Shown: positions 8,237-18,344 of the stretch, piece by piece | Layout: each line of letters begins with the position of its first letter | Position numbering within the stretch: the first letter of the stretch is position 1 | From: Mycobacterium sp. 1554424.7 | GTDB lineage: Bacteria; Actinomycetota; Actinomycetes; Mycobacteriales; Mycobacteriaceae | NCBI RefSeq assembly: GCF_001665295.1 | Contig: NZ_LZSE01000101.1 | Location: forward strand, 1-33,372 | DNA length: 33,372 bases | Direction: 5' to 3' | Program-made: the position numbers and the translations under genes | Notes under the pieces: model-generated | Database searches by the model: none | The model's input: only the letters and a program-made list of their open reading frames with translations | What the model was told of the DNA's origin: nothing

Positions 8237-10394
8237 CGGAAACTGTTGCGGGAGAAGATTTTTCGTATTCGACGGCCGAAACCAGCTCGAGCTGGGCCAG
8301 ATTGGCCGCCACCGTGACGAGCGGCTGTGCGGTCTCGGCCGGCTCCCCTTGGTCACCGGCTTCCGCGCGCAGCGCGCGGACGAATTCCGCGGCCATCGGC
8401 CGGCCGGTCGCGGTCTCGCGCCCGGAGATCTGGTCGGCGGCGGATTGCAGGTGGACCTGCAGCAACGCCCGGGTGGATGGGTAGGCTCCCGTCGGCGGAA
8501 GCGTCTTGATGTCGGCGATTATGTCCGCCGTGAGGCGCACCCAGGTGGCCCGGTTGGCCGCCCGCACCACCGGGCTGCGCAGGTTGGCGCCGTTGCCCGT
8601 CTCCGAAAGATAGTGGCGCACAGCGTCATCGACCCTTCGACTGCCCACCACCGCGTCGTGACTCAGGGCCGCGAGGTTGACGTCCGTCTCCTGCGAACGG
8701 CCACGGGTGACGCGCGCCACGGCGGCCTGCAGGTAGCGCACGTTCACGTCACGCGCGGCGTCGATCAGGGCGGACACCGCGGCCGTGGCTCCCCGGGGCC
8801 ACAGGACCAGCGATACGCCCATGCCCATCGCCGCGCCCACCGCGACGTCTTCGACGCGGACCAGTCCGATGCGCCAGCCGGTGGGGATGGTGAGGCCGAG
8901 GATGATCAACAGATTCAGCGCGCCCATGGCCTGCACCGCGGTCAGGGAGACGAACCGCGGCAGGTACGTCGACCCGAACACCGTGACGGGCATCAGCAGC
9001 CACAGCACCACCGGATCCGCCCCGACGGCCGCCAGCAGCACCCCGCCCAGGACGATCCCCAACGCGGTACCCACCACGGCCTGCACGACCCTGTTTCGGG
9101 TGCACAGCGCGCTGCTGCTGAGCACCAGCATCGTTCCCACCACGACCCAGAAGCCGCGGTCGAGCAGGTGCAGATGGGTGACGGCGATGGCCAGGGCCAA
9201 CCCGATCCCCATGCGGAGGCCGTTGTGCGCCGCCACCGAACGGGTCGTCAGGAACGAGCTGACGATGGCCGTGCCGGCCGCCGTTTCCGGCGACAGCCGG
9301 TCGGCGAAGCCGGTGGGCGGCACTTGCAAGCCGAGGGCCCGCGCCCACACCGGCCGGGCATCGGCGGCCGCGGCCGCGGCGATTACCCGTCCCGAGAGGG
9401 TGACGGTCGCCGCGACCACCCGGCAGGTCAGCAGCCGCTCGCCGATCGCGGCCGCCGCCGCGTCGTCCGGGGCGCCGAGGATCAGCACCACCTCGTCGCG
9501 ATAGGCGCCCCGCGCCAGCGAACGCAACTTGGGCAGCGCCTCGTCGAGGGCGGCGCGGTTCGCGGCCAGCTGGCCCGATTGCGCCGCGTCGAGCAAGCAG
9601 GCGCAGCGACGCAGGACGTCGACGGCCGGCGACTTCACCGGCCCCAAGGTCGCCACCGCGTCCTCATCGACGAGGGCCGCGACCAGTTCGAGGAAGTCGA
9701 CGAGGCGCACCAGCGCGCGGCTGCCGGCGCTCAGGCCAACCGGCCGGAAATTGGCGGCCATGAAGTTGGTCCGCAGCGCGTCCATCGCCTCGGACACCTC
9801 CGCACCCGAGCCGACACCCTCGATCCGATCGGCCAGCGTCGCGCACACCTTGCCTGCCCGGCGGCGCAGTTCGTCGTACTGCCGCGGGGGAAGGAGGAAC
9901 AGGGCCGCCGGCACGCACATCGCCAGCGCGATCGCCCATCCCAGCAGTCGCTCGTTGATCGGGCCGCCCGGCGTGCAGACGGGCCAGACGTAGAACAACA
10001 GGGTCGCGCGTTGGCCGGCCGACATCGTCGCGCTCAGCATGCCGGCCAGGACCACCCCCACGCCGAGGAAAAACATCAACGTCACCGCCAGCCACGCGGT
10101 GGGAGCCACCAGCGTGCCGACGGTGATCAGGACGAAACCGTTGACGGCCAGGCCCAGGTAGGCCACCGCACGCTGCTGGCGGTTGCCCGGGAATTCGGTC
10201 ACCACCAGCAGCCAGAAGGCACCGAGCAGCGCGTACAGCGGCACCACCTTGCCGCCCACGACGACGAAGGCGAACCCGGCCGTGGCCGGCACCATGATCG
10301 CCGCACGGACGGCGCGCCGCAGCGCGTCGCGCTCCGGATCCTTGGCACGCAGCACGCCCAGTGCGCTCCGGATCGGGGGGACCCGGGTCAGCAT
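8226..10394 (-). CDS. FUSC-family integral membrane protein
   Basis: 722 residues with two hydrophobic blocks, about residues 28-170 and 383-530, each followed by a long soluble region. This is the duplicated layout of fusaric-acid-resistance/aromatic-acid-exporter-like (FUSC/YccS) proteins. The second block begins RSVAAHNGLRMGIGLALAIA and includes DRGFWVVVGTMLVLSS, a typical FUSC segment. Family members are thought to export aromatic acids or other small molecules; the substrate here is unknown. The gene is convergent with selB. The ATG start at 10394 has no strong ribosome site, so a different start nearby is possible. Confidence 0.82.
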   Translation of the reverse strand: MLTRVPPIRSALGVLRAKDPERDALRRAVRAAIMVPATAGFAFVVVGGKVVPLYALLGAFWLLVVTEFPGNRQQRAVAYLGLAVNGFVLITVGTLVAPTAWLAVTLMFFLGVGVVLAGMLSATMSAGQRATLLFYVWPVCTPGGPINERLLGWAIALAMCVPAALFLLPPRQYDELRRRAGKVCATLADRIEGVGSGAEVSEAMDALRTNFMAANFRPVGLSAGSRALVRLVDFLELVAALVDEDAVATLGPVKSPAVDVLRRCACLLDAAQSGQLAANRAALDEALPKLRSLARGAYRDEVVLILGAPDDAAAAAIGERLLTCRVVAATVTLSGRVIAAAAAADARPVWARALGLQVPPTGFADRLSPETAAGTAIVSSFLTTRSVAAHNGLRMGIGLALAIAVTHLHLLDRGFWVVVGTMLVLSSSALCTRNRVVQAVVGTALGIVLGGVLLAAVGADPVVLWLLMPVTVFGSTYLPRFVSLTAVQAMGALNLLIILGLTIPTGWRIGLVRVEDVAVGAAMGMGVSLVLWPRGATAAVSALIDAARDVNVRYLQAAVARVTRGRSQETDVNLAALSHDAVVGSRRVDDAVRHYLSETGNGANLRSPVVRAANRATWVRLTADIIADIKTLPPTGAYPSTRALLQVHLQSAADQISGRETATGRPMAAEFVRALRAEAGDQGEPAETAQPLVTVAANLAQLELVSAVEYEKSSPATVSVTD

Positions 10395-10463
10395 GACTGG
10401 ATGATAGAGCCGCTGCCGGCGCGGGTCGCGCCGAGATTCCCTAGCGGCACAGGGTGATTGGCC

Positions 10464-10928
10464 CTAGAGGCGCTCCTTCACCGCGGCCGACAGGCGCGCG
10501 CCGTCGGCCTTTCCCGCCGCGATCGCGGTGGCCGCCTTCATCACCATCCCCATCTGCTTCATCCCCGGCCGCTCACCGATCTCCTCGGCGACCTGTGCGA
10601 TCGCCGTATCGGCAACGTCGGCCAGCTCGGCCTCGGTGAGCGGCGTGGGCAGGTACTCGTCGATGATCCGGGCCTCGGCGTGCTCGTTGGCGGCGAGCTC
10701 GCCGCGACCGTTCTGGGTGTAGATTTCGGCCGCCTCGGCGCGCTTGCGCGACTCCCTGGCCAGCACCTTGATGACGTCGTCGTCGGAGAGCTCGCGCGCC
10801 TGCTTGCCGGAGACCTCCTCGGTCTGGATCGCGGCCAGCAACATGCGCAGAGTCGCGGTTCGCAACTTGTCCTGGGTCTTCATCGCCTGGGTGAGGTCGG
10901 CCCGCAGCCGGGATTTCAGTTCCGCCAT
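10464..10928 (-). CDS. YqeY-like / GatB-YqeY domain protein
   Basis: 154 residues: MAELKSRLRADLTQAMKTQD, then LRMLLAAIQTEEV and a C-terminal helical part with GMKQMGMVMKAAT. This is the small YqeY family, related to the C-terminal domain of the GatB amidotransferase subunit, and appears to be the counterpart of Rv3688c. Its cellular role is not settled; a tRNA-binding function is only inferred from the GatB relationship. I chose the ATG at 10928 because the family starts MxELKxRL; the open frame continues to 11057, but that extension lacks family similarity and overlaps the neighbouring gene. Confidence 0.9.
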   Translation of the reverse strand: MAELKSRLRADLTQAMKTQDKLRTATLRMLLAAIQTEEVSGKQARELSDDDVIKVLARESRKRAEAAEIYTQNGRGELAANEHAEARIIDEYLPTPLTEAELADVADTAIAQVAEEIGERPGMKQMGMVMKAATAIAAGKADGARLSAAVKERL

Positions 10929-10999
10929 GGCTGAGACGCTACGCGCCGCGGCGCCGGCCAAGATTGAGAAATGCCCGGACCGCCGACAGGATGGAGCCC

Positions 11000-11053
11000 A
11001 TGACGAACGACGGGCCCGGCCGCAAACCTTTCGAAGGCCGCTACCCGCGGTGA
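11000..11053 (+). other. 17-codon leader reading frame before the GYGPPP membrane protein
   Basis: The ATG at 11000, preceded by GGATGGAG, opens a 17-codon frame (MTNDGPGRKPFEGRYPR) whose TGA (11051-11053) overlaps the GTG start of the next gene as GTGA. It may be a coupled leader peptide, or the true N-terminus of the downstream gene separated by a one-base frameshift. The sequence alone does not decide. Confidence 0.4.
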
Positions 11054-12297
11054 ACACGCTGCCGCCGCCCGGTTACCCGGCGTTCCCCCCACCCGGTCAG
11101 TACGCGCCCGTCGGCTACCCGACGGTCGGGTATGGCCCGCCGCCGGGATACGGCCCGCCGCCCGGGTATGGCCCGCCGCCCGGGTATCGCGCGCCGCCCG
11201 GCTACGGCCCGCCGCCCGGCTACGGCCCGCCGCCGGGATACGGAGCCCCGCCGGGATACGGCGGCTACGGCCCGCCGCCGGGCTACGGCGGATATGGTCC
11301 GCCGCAGTTGGTCCCGGGGGCGGCGCTCAAACCCGGCATCATCCCGCTGCGGCCGCTGACGCTGAGCGACATCTTCAATGGCGCGGTCGGCTACATCCGG
11401 GCCAACCCCCGCGCGACGCTGGGACTGACCGCGCTGGTGGTCGTGGTCATGCAGCTCATCTCCTTGCTCGCGACGTTCGGCCCGTTGGCCGCCTACGGCA
11501 GGCTCACCGTCGCGCGCTCCAGCGAGCTGAGCGGGGGCGTCGTCGGCGCATGGCTGGGGTCGGTGGCCGCGGGCATGGTGGTCACCTGGCTCGGCGGCAT
11601 GCTGCTGTCCGGCATGCTCACCGTCATCGTGGGACGCGCGGTGTTCGGCTCCCCGATCACCATCGGCGAAACGTGGGCCAAGATTCGGGGGCGGCTGCTC
11701 TCGTTGCTCGGCCTGGCGTTGCTGGAGGGCGCCGCCGTGACGGCCCTTTTCGGGCTCGTGGCGGTGATCATCGCGCTGTTTGCGGTCGCCGGCGCCCCGG
11801 CGCTGGCGGTCCTCCTCGGCCTCCCGCTGGTGCTGGCGGCCATCGTGGCGCTGGTCTACCTGTACACCGTCGTGTTGTTCGCGCCGGTGCTGATCGTGCT
11901 GGAGCGGTTGCCCGTCCTCGATGCGATCACCCGATCGTTCAGGCTGATCCGAAACGGCTTCTGGCGGGTGCTGGGGATCCGGGCGCTGACGTTCGTTGTG
12001 TCGTCCTTCATCGGCAACGCCGTCGCGCTGCCGTTCAGCATCGCCGGCCAGGTCTTGCTCATCAGCGGCGGAGCCCCGTCCACCGGGGCCCTGCTGCTGA
12101 GCAGCGCGATCGCGTCCGTCGGGGCGGCGATCGGCCAGATCATCATTGCGCCGTTCAACGCGGGAGTCATCACGCTGCTCTACACCGACCGCCGGATGCG
12201 GGCCGAGGCGTTCGACCTGGTGCTGCAGACCGGCGCCGCCGGCGGCCCCTACGCGGCCGCGTCCACCGACAACCTCTGGCTGACCCGGCCGGTTTAG
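11050..12297 (+). CDS. Membrane protein with GYGPPP-repeat N-terminus (Rv3689-like)
   Basis: 415 residues from the GTG at 11050. Residues 1-85 are a disordered Pro/Gly/Tyr-rich repeat (GYGPPP units). A short conserved segment (IIPLRPLTLSDIFNGAVGYIRANP) leads into about six membrane segments between residues 120 and 385, with the cytosolic-looking LERLPVLDAITRSFRLIRNGFW between them. It resembles actinobacterial proteins related to the glycerophosphodiesterase membrane domain (GlpQ_M-like), but no catalytic part is present. It begins the plus-strand run that leads to moxR and so may be its membrane partner. The start is uncertain: an ATG 50 bases upstream is in another frame. No function is known. 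Confidence 0.85.
   Translation: MNTLPPPGYPAFPPPGQYAPVGYPTVGYGPPPGYGPPPGYGPPPGYRAPPGYGPPPGYGPPPGYGAPPGYGGYGPPPGYGGYGPPQLVPGAALKPGIIPLRPLTLSDIFNGAVGYIRANPRATLGLTALVVVVMQLISLLATFGPLAAYGRLTVARSSELSGGVVGAWLGSVAAGMVVTWLGGMLLSGMLTVIVGRAVFGSPITIGETWAKIRGRLLSLLGLALLEGAAVTALFGLVAVIIALFAVAGAPALAVLLGLPLVLAAIVALVYLYTVVLFAPVLIVLERLPVLDAITRSFRLIRNGFWRVLGIRALTFVVSSFIGNAVALPFSIAGQVLLISGGAPSTGALLLSSAIASVGAAIGQIIIAPFNAGVITLLYTDRRMRAEAFDLVLQTGAAGGPYAAASTDNLWLTRPV
11128..11304 (+). repeat. In-frame tandem repeat encoding GYGPPP
   Basis: About ten imperfect copies of an 18-base unit of the type GGGTATGGCCCGCCGCCC, varying mainly at third positions, plus two GGYGPPP variants at the 3' end. The repeat encodes a flexible Tyr-rich tail. 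Copy number is likely to vary between strains. Confidence 0.9.
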
Positions 12298-12309
12298 GAC
12301 CAGCTGACA

Positions 12310-12963
12310 GTGCCTTCCATCGACATCGACCGTGATGCCGCGCATCAGGCAGCGCAGATTGAACTCGGCAAACCGATCTACTCCAAGGGCTCGGCGGCCC
12401 AGCAATTCGCCGAGTGGGTCAACCAATTGATCTACCGGCTGCTGGACAAGACCGCCTCGATACCGGGCGGCTGGTTCACCACCAGCGTGCTGCTGATCCT
12501 GCTGGTGATCGCGGTCGTGGTCGCGATCCGCATCGCGCGACGCACCATGCGCACCAACCGCGGCGGCGACTACCAGTTGTTCGAGGCCGCCCAGCTCACC
12601 GCGGCGCAGCACCGCGCCACCGCTGAAAGCTATGCGGCGCAGGGGGATTGGGCGGCGGCGATCCGGCACCGCCTGCGCGCCGTCGCACGCCAGCTCGAGG
12701 AGACCGGCGTGCTGGAACCGGCCCCCGGCCGCACCGCCAACGAACTGGCCCGCGACGCCGGAGCGGCGCTGCCGCACCTTGGAAGCGAATTATCCGAGGC
12801 CGCAACGGCGTTCAATGACGTGACCTACGGCGAGCGGCCCGGAACGGAGGCCGCCTACCGGATGATCGTCGCCCTCGACGACCACCTGCGCTCGCGTTCG
12901 CCCGCCGGGGCCCCGGTGGCCGGCCACCCCACGGCCACCGATTCCTGGGCGCAGGTCCGATGA
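12310..12963 (+). CDS. DUF4129 membrane protein (Rv3690-like)
   Basis: 217 residues from a GTG at 12310, 12 bases after the preceding stop. There is one membrane segment (about residues 53-75, WFTTSVLLILLVIAVVVAI). A C-terminal DUF4129 region follows: YAAQGDWAAAIRHRLRAVARQLEETGVLEPAPGRTANELA, a helical domain usually found next to MoxR/DUF58 or in transglutaminase-like membrane proteins. Its end overlaps the next gene by ATGA. It is probably a membrane-anchored accessory part of the MoxR module; the biochemical activity is unknown. Confidence 0.85.
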   Translation: MPSIDIDRDAAHQAAQIELGKPIYSKGSAAQQFAEWVNQLIYRLLDKTASIPGGWFTTSVLLILLVIAVVVAIRIARRTMRTNRGGDYQLFEAAQLTAAQHRATAESYAAQGDWAAAIRHRLRAVARQLEETGVLEPAPGRTANELARDAGAALPHLGSELSEAATAFNDVTYGERPGTEAAYRMIVALDDHLRSRSPAGAPVAGHPTATDSWAQVR

Positions 12964-14098
12964 CGACGACGCGGCCGGCGGTGGGGACACCGGTGCGGCG
13001 GTGGCGGACATGGGCCTGGGCGGTTCTCACCGTCGTCGCGCTCGCCGTCATCGCCGGGGTCGGCGCCTACCTGACCGCGCCGCGGCCCGGCGCCCGGATG
13101 GATCCGAAGTCGACCGAGCCCGACGGGGCGCACGCGCTGGTGACCCTGCTCCGCGACGGCGGCGTCGAGGTCGTGGTGGCCGACACCGTCGCCGACGTCG
13201 AACGGGTGGCGCGGCCGGGCACGCAGATCCTGGTGGCGCAGAGCCAATACCTCACCGACACCACGCTGCTGGACCGGCTGGCGAACGTCCCCGCCGACCT
13301 GCTCCTGGTCGAGCCGACCGTCCGCGCCCGCGAGGCGCTGATGCCGGGGGTGCGCATGTCGGCCGGCAGCACGTCGTTCGACAGCAACCCGAATTGCCCG
13401 CTGCGAGAGGCCAATCGCGCCGGAGCGGTGCGATTCGGGCCGAGCGATACCTATCGGGCCACCGACAGCCGGGCCATCACGAGCTGTTACGACGGGATAC
13501 TCATCCGGTATCGGGACGGCGGACGAACCGTCACCGCGGTCGGCAGCACCGACTTCATGACCAACGGGAGCCTGCTGCAGGCGGGCAACGCGGCGCTGGC
13601 GATGAACCTGGCGGGCGCCCGGCCCCGGCTGGTCTGGTACGCGCCCCACCGCATCGAGGGTGAAACATCCTCCCCCGCAACGATTTCCGATCTGATCCCG
13701 GAAAACGTCACCTGGATCGTGTGGCAGCTGTGCGTGGTCGTGCTCCTGGTCGCCCTGTGGAAGGGCCGCCGCCCGGGCCCGTTGGTGGCGGAGGAGCTGC
13801 CCGTGGTGGTGCGCGCGTCGGAAACCGTCGAGGGCCGCGGCCGGCTCTACCGCTCCCGGCGGGCCCGCGACCGCGCCGCCGCGGCGTTGCGCGCCGCCAC
13901 CGTGCAACGCCTGCTCCCCCGGCTGGGCCTGGGCCCGGGTGCGCCGGCGCCCGCGGTGGTGGCGACCGTGGCGCGGCGCTGCGGCGCCGACCCGGGATTC
14001 GTCTCCTACCACCTGTTCGGGCCGCCGCCGGCCACCGACCTCGACTTGCTACAACTTGCCCGTGCGCTCGACGACATCGAAAGGCAGGTCACACGAAC

Positions 14099-14102
<4 letters not shown>
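12960..14102 (+). CDS. DUF4350 membrane protein (Rv3691-like)
   Basis: 380 residues. An N-terminal membrane anchor (residues 21-40) precedes a large extracytoplasmic region opening with DPKSTEPDGAHALVTLLRDGGVEVVVADTV, the DUF4350 signature, which resembles a degenerate GATase/ThuA-like fold. A second membrane segment lies near residue 250 (WIVWQLCVVVLLVALW), followed by a basic cytoplasmic tail of ~120 residues. The start overlaps the previous stop (ATGA) and the end overlaps the moxR GTG (GTGA), so this is one coupled operon. Four Cys residues lie in the outer domain. Role unknown; context links it to MoxR. Confidence 0.85.
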
Positions 14103-15067
<965 letters not shown>

Positions 15068-15119
15068 TGATTTGCGTCGGCGACGATGCAGAGCGCAGCG
15101 ATGAGAAGGAGCGGCGCCG

Positions 15120-16442
15120 ATGGTACTGACCGGACGCACCGGGCTGCTGGCGCTGATCAGCGTCCTGCCCATCGCGGTATCACCTTGGCCGGCAAGGGCT
15201 TTCGTGGTACTGCTGGCGTTGCTGGTGATTCTGGTGGTCACCGACGCCGCGCTGGCGGCCAGCACCCGAGCGTTGCGTTATACCCGCTCGCCGGACTGCT
15301 CGGCGCGGCTCGCGCAGCAGGTGAAAGTAAGCCTGCAGGTTCACAACGACGGCCGGCGCCGATTCCGCGGGCAGATCCGCGATGCCTGGCCGCCCAGCGC
15401 CTCCGCCGAGCCGCGCATTCACGCCGTCAACATCGCGGCCGGGCAGGCGCTGCCGCTCGCGACCCTGCTGCGGCCGGTTCGTCGCGGCGATCAGCGCGCG
15501 GCCGCGGTGACGGCGCGATCGATCGGGCCGCTGGGGCTGGCCGGACGCCAGGGCTCGCGCGCGGTGCCGGGCCAGGTGCGGGTGCTGCCGCCGTTCTTGT
15601 CGCGCAAGCACCTGCCGTCGCGACTCGCCAAGCTGCGGGAGATCGACGGTCTCTTGCCGACGCTGATACGCGGCCAGGGAACCGAATTCGACTCGCTGCG
15701 AGAATATGTCGTCGGCGATGACGTGCGCTCGATCGACTGGCGCGCCTCCGCGCGTCGGGCCGACGTGGTGGTCCGCACCTGGCGACCCGAACGCGACCGG
15801 CGCGTGGTGATCGCGCTCGACACCGGGCGCACGGCGGCAGGTCGCGTGGGTGTCGACCCGACCGCCGCCGACCCCGCCGGGTGGCCGCGGCTGGACTGGG
15901 CGATGGACGCCGCCCTGCTGCTGGCCGCGCTCGCGTCGCGGGCCGGTGACCACGTCGACTTCCTCGCCCACGACCGGGTGAGCCGTGCCGGGGTGTTCGG
16001 CGCGTCGCGCACCGAGCTGCTGGCCCAGCTGGTCGACGCGATGGCCCCGCTGCAGCCCGCGCTGATCGAATCCGACTGGCGCGCAATGGTCGCCGCCATC
16101 CTGCGGCGCACCCGCCGTCGATCGCTGGTGGTGCTGCTGACCGACCTCAACGCGACCGCATTGGACGAGGGGCTGCTGCCGGTGCTGCCGCAGCTGTCGG
16201 CCAAACACCACGTGATGATCGCAGCCGTCGGCGATCCCCGCGTCGACCAGATGGCCGCCGGGCGCTCGGACGCGGCCGCCGTCTATGACGCGGCGGCCGC
16301 GGAACGGTCCCGCAACGACCGGGGCGCGATCGCGACGCGGCTGCGCCGCGGTGGTGTGGAGGTCGTCGACGCGCCGCCCACCGAGATCGCGCCCGCCCTC
16401 GCCGACCGCTACCTGGCGATGAAAGCCACCGGGCGACTGTAA
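15120..16442 (+). CDS. DUF58 / von Willebrand A-like membrane protein (Rv3693-like)
   Basis: 440 residues. Two adjacent N-terminal membrane segments (about residues 5-45) precede a long soluble region. The DUF58 core is EFDSLREYVVGDDVRSIDWRASAR, followed by a vWA-like fold (RRVVIALDTGR; later RSLVVLLTDLNATALDEGLL). DUF58 proteins are the usual partners of MoxR ATPases. The ATG is preceded by GAGAAGGAG at a good distance, 52 bases after the moxR stop. It is the last gene of the plus-strand run and is convergent with the SpoIIM gene (3-base gap). Confidence 0.93.
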   Translation: MVLTGRTGLLALISVLPIAVSPWPARAFVVLLALLVILVVTDAALAASTRALRYTRSPDCSARLAQQVKVSLQVHNDGRRRFRGQIRDAWPPSASAEPRIHAVNIAAGQALPLATLLRPVRRGDQRAAAVTARSIGPLGLAGRQGSRAVPGQVRVLPPFLSRKHLPSRLAKLREIDGLLPTLIRGQGTEFDSLREYVVGDDVRSIDWRASARRADVVVRTWRPERDRRVVIALDTGRTAAGRVGVDPTAADPAGWPRLDWAMDAALLLAALASRAGDHVDFLAHDRVSRAGVFGASRTELLAQLVDAMAPLQPALIESDWRAMVAAILRRTRRRSLVVLLTDLNATALDEGLLPVLPQLSAKHHVMIAAVGDPRVDQMAAGRSDAAAVYDAAAAERSRNDRGAIATRLRRGGVEVVDAPPTEIAPALADRYLAMKATGRL

Positions 16443-16445
16443 CTT

Positions 16446-17438
16446 TCAGCCGGTCGGCACCACATCGGGCGCGTCCTCGGTATCGCCGGTCTCACCGGCC
16501 TTCACCGCGCGCCGGCCGAAATAGACGATGTAGGACAGGAACGCGACCTCGGCGATGACTCCGATGCCCACCCGGACGAACGTCGGCAACGGCGACGGCG
16601 TTACCAGCGCTTCGATGAGCCCCGAGACCAACAGCACCCCGACCAGCCCGACGGCGACCGCAACCACGCCACGACCCTGTTCGGCAAGCACCTGCCCGCG
16701 GGGCCGATCCCCGGGCGCAATCACCGACCAGCCCAACCGCATCCCCGTTGCGCCCGCGAGGAATACCGCCGTCAGCTCCAGCAGTCCGTGGGGGGCCAGC
16801 AGGCCCAGCAGGATCCCGCCCTTGCCGGCCTGAAACATCAACCCCGCGATCAGCCCGAGGTTGGCGGCGTTGTTGAACAAGATGATCGGGATCGGCAGCC
16901 CCAACACGACCGACATGGCGATGCACTGCGCGGCAACCCAGGAGTTGTTGATCCAGACCTGCAGCGCGAACGCGGCGGCGGGGTGCTCGCTGTAGTAGGC
17001 AGCGACATCGTGGTTGACCAATTCGTCTATGTCACTTGGCGTTCCGAGGGCGGACTGCACCTCCGGATTGCCGGCCACCCACATCGCGATGACCACCGCG
17101 ACGACGAAAAACGCCACCGCCGTGCCCAACCACCACCGCCAGGTGCGGTAGGCAACCACCGGGAACGACACCGTCCAGAAGCGGACGAACGAGCTGCTCA
17201 GCGGCGCGTGGGCGCCGGTCACCACGGAACGGGCCCGCGCGACCAGGCTCGACAGCCGGCCGATCAGCAGCGAATCCGAGGACGCCGACCGCAGCATCGA
17301 CAGATGGGTGGACACCCGCTGGTAGAGCTCGACGAGTTCGTCGACCTCCGCGCCGGTCAGCGACCGGCGCCTCTTGACCAACTGGTCGAGCCGGTCCCAT
17401 GTTCCGCGATGGGTCAGCACGAATGCGTCGACGTCCAC
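16446..17438 (-). CDS. SpoIIM / DUF95-type membrane protein (Rv3694c-like)
   Basis: 330 residues. The N-terminus VDVDAFVLTHRGTWDRLDQL and the following helical segment (LVELYQRVSTHLSMLRSAS) are typical of stage II sporulation protein M-like proteins in non-sporulating actinobacteria. About five membrane segments follow, with ILFNNAANLGLIAGLMFQAG and LAPHGLLELTAVFLAGATG, the conserved DUF95 core. The start is a GTG at 17438; the open frame goes on to 18056, but that extension is antisense to the RDD gene. It diverges from the RDD gene by 36 bases; the two families are commonly paired. Its role outside sporulation is unknown. Confidence 0.92.
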   Translation of the reverse strand: MDVDAFVLTHRGTWDRLDQLVKRRRSLTGAEVDELVELYQRVSTHLSMLRSASSDSLLIGRLSSLVARARSVVTGAHAPLSSSFVRFWTVSFPVVAYRTWRWWLGTAVAFFVVAVVIAMWVAGNPEVQSALGTPSDIDELVNHDVAAYYSEHPAAAFALQVWINNSWVAAQCIAMSVVLGLPIPIILFNNAANLGLIAGLMFQAGKGGILLGLLAPHGLLELTAVFLAGATGMRLGWSVIAPGDRPRGQVLAEQGRGVVAVAVGLVGVLLVSGLIEALVTPSPLPTFVRVGIGVIAEVAFLSYIVYFGRRAVKAGETGDTEDAPDVVPTG

Positions 17439-17474
17439 CCTGCGCAGCCTAATCGGCCTGTACCGTTCGGTGTT

Positions 17475-18344
17475 ATGTCGGAGGTGGTGACCGGGGACGC
17501 CGTGGTGCTCGACGTGCAGATCGCCCAGTTGCCGGTGCGGGCGGCCAGCGCGCTGATCGACATCACCGTGATCTTCATCTGCTACGTGCTCGGCCTGATG
17601 CTGTGGGCGGCCACCCTCACCCAGTTCGACACCGCGCTGAGCGCCGCTGTCCTGCTCATCTTCACGGTGCTGGTGATCGTCGGCTACCCGCTGGCATTCG
17701 AAACCGCCACGCGCGGAAGGTCGGTGGGCAAGATCGCCATGGGCCTGCGCGTGGTGTCCGAGGACGGCGGCCCGGAACGCTTTCGGCAGGCCCTGTTTCG
17801 CGCGCTTGCCTCCGTGGTGGAGATTTGGATGCTCGCGGGCAGCCCCGCCGTCATCTGCAGCATCTTCTCGACCAAGGGAAAGCGCATCGGCGACGTCTTT
17901 GCCGGCACCGTCGTGGTCAGCGAGCGCGGGCCGCGGCTGAGCCCACCGCCAATGATGCCGCCGTCGCTGGCGTGGTGGGCATCCTCGCTGCAGCTGTCCG
18001 GATTGAGCGCCGGCCACGCCGAGGTCGCACGTCAATTCCTTTCCCGCGCACCGCAACTCGACGCCCCCTTGCGGCTACAGATGGCCTACCGGATCGCCGG
18101 CGACATCGCGTCGAGCATCGCACCCCCGCCGCCGCCCGGCGCCCCGCCCGAGTTGGTGCTCGCCGCGGTACTCGCCGAGCGGCACCGCCGCGAACTGGCG
18201 CGACTGCAGCCCCAACTGCCACCCATGCCTCCCGCGGGCCCCTGGCCGCCGGGCCCACCCGTCGCAGCCTGGCCGCAACAGCCCCCACAGCAGCCGGCCC
18301 CTCAGGCGCGGCCGGATCCCGGCGGATTCGCGCCGCCCGCCTAA
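17475..18344 (+). CDS. RDD-family membrane protein (Rv3695-like)
   Basis: 289 residues from the ATG at 17475. The RDD domain covers residues ~15-155: QLPVRAASALIDITVIFICY, two membrane helices, then TRGRSVGKIAMGLRVV and the third hydrophobic segment. A soluble C-terminal part (LSGLSAGHAEVARQFLSRAP, then ELVLAAVLAERHRRELARL) ends in a Pro/Gln-rich tail. RDD proteins are small membrane proteins, some linked to ion transport; substrate unknown here. It overlaps the end of the convergent small membrane gene by 4 bases. The longer open frame upstream to 16788 is antisense to the SpoIIM gene. Confidence 0.9.
   Translation: MSEVVTGDAVVLDVQIAQLPVRAASALIDITVIFICYVLGLMLWAATLTQFDTALSAAVLLIFTVLVIVGYPLAFETATRGRSVGKIAMGLRVVSEDGGPERFRQALFRALASVVEIWMLAGSPAVICSIFSTKGKRIGDVFAGTVVVSERGPRLSPPPMMPPSLAWWASSLQLSGLSAGHAEVARQFLSRAPQLDAPLRLQMAYRIAGDIASSIAPPPPPGAPPELVLAAVLAERHRRELARLQPQLPPMPPAGPWPPGPPVAAWPQQPPQQPAPQARPDPGGFAPPA

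Noticed and set aside
8221-8240. Overlap of selB and FUSC 3' ends as a sign of a misannotated end
   Set aside because: Both stops are clear (TAA at 8234, TGA at 8228 on the other strand) and both proteins end naturally; an 11-base convergent overlap is normal here.
10929-11057. N-terminal extension of the YqeY-like protein
   Set aside because: The family begins at MAELKSRL; the extension overlaps the divergent gene start and has no similarity.
11128-11304. Tandem repeat as a CRISPR or regulatory array
   Set aside because: The repeats are contiguous, in frame and degenerate at third codon positions, so they are a coding low-complexity region.
16788-17474. N-terminal extension of the RDD protein
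   Set aside because: This part is antisense to the SpoIIM-like gene; the RDD domain starts shortly after the ATG at 17475.
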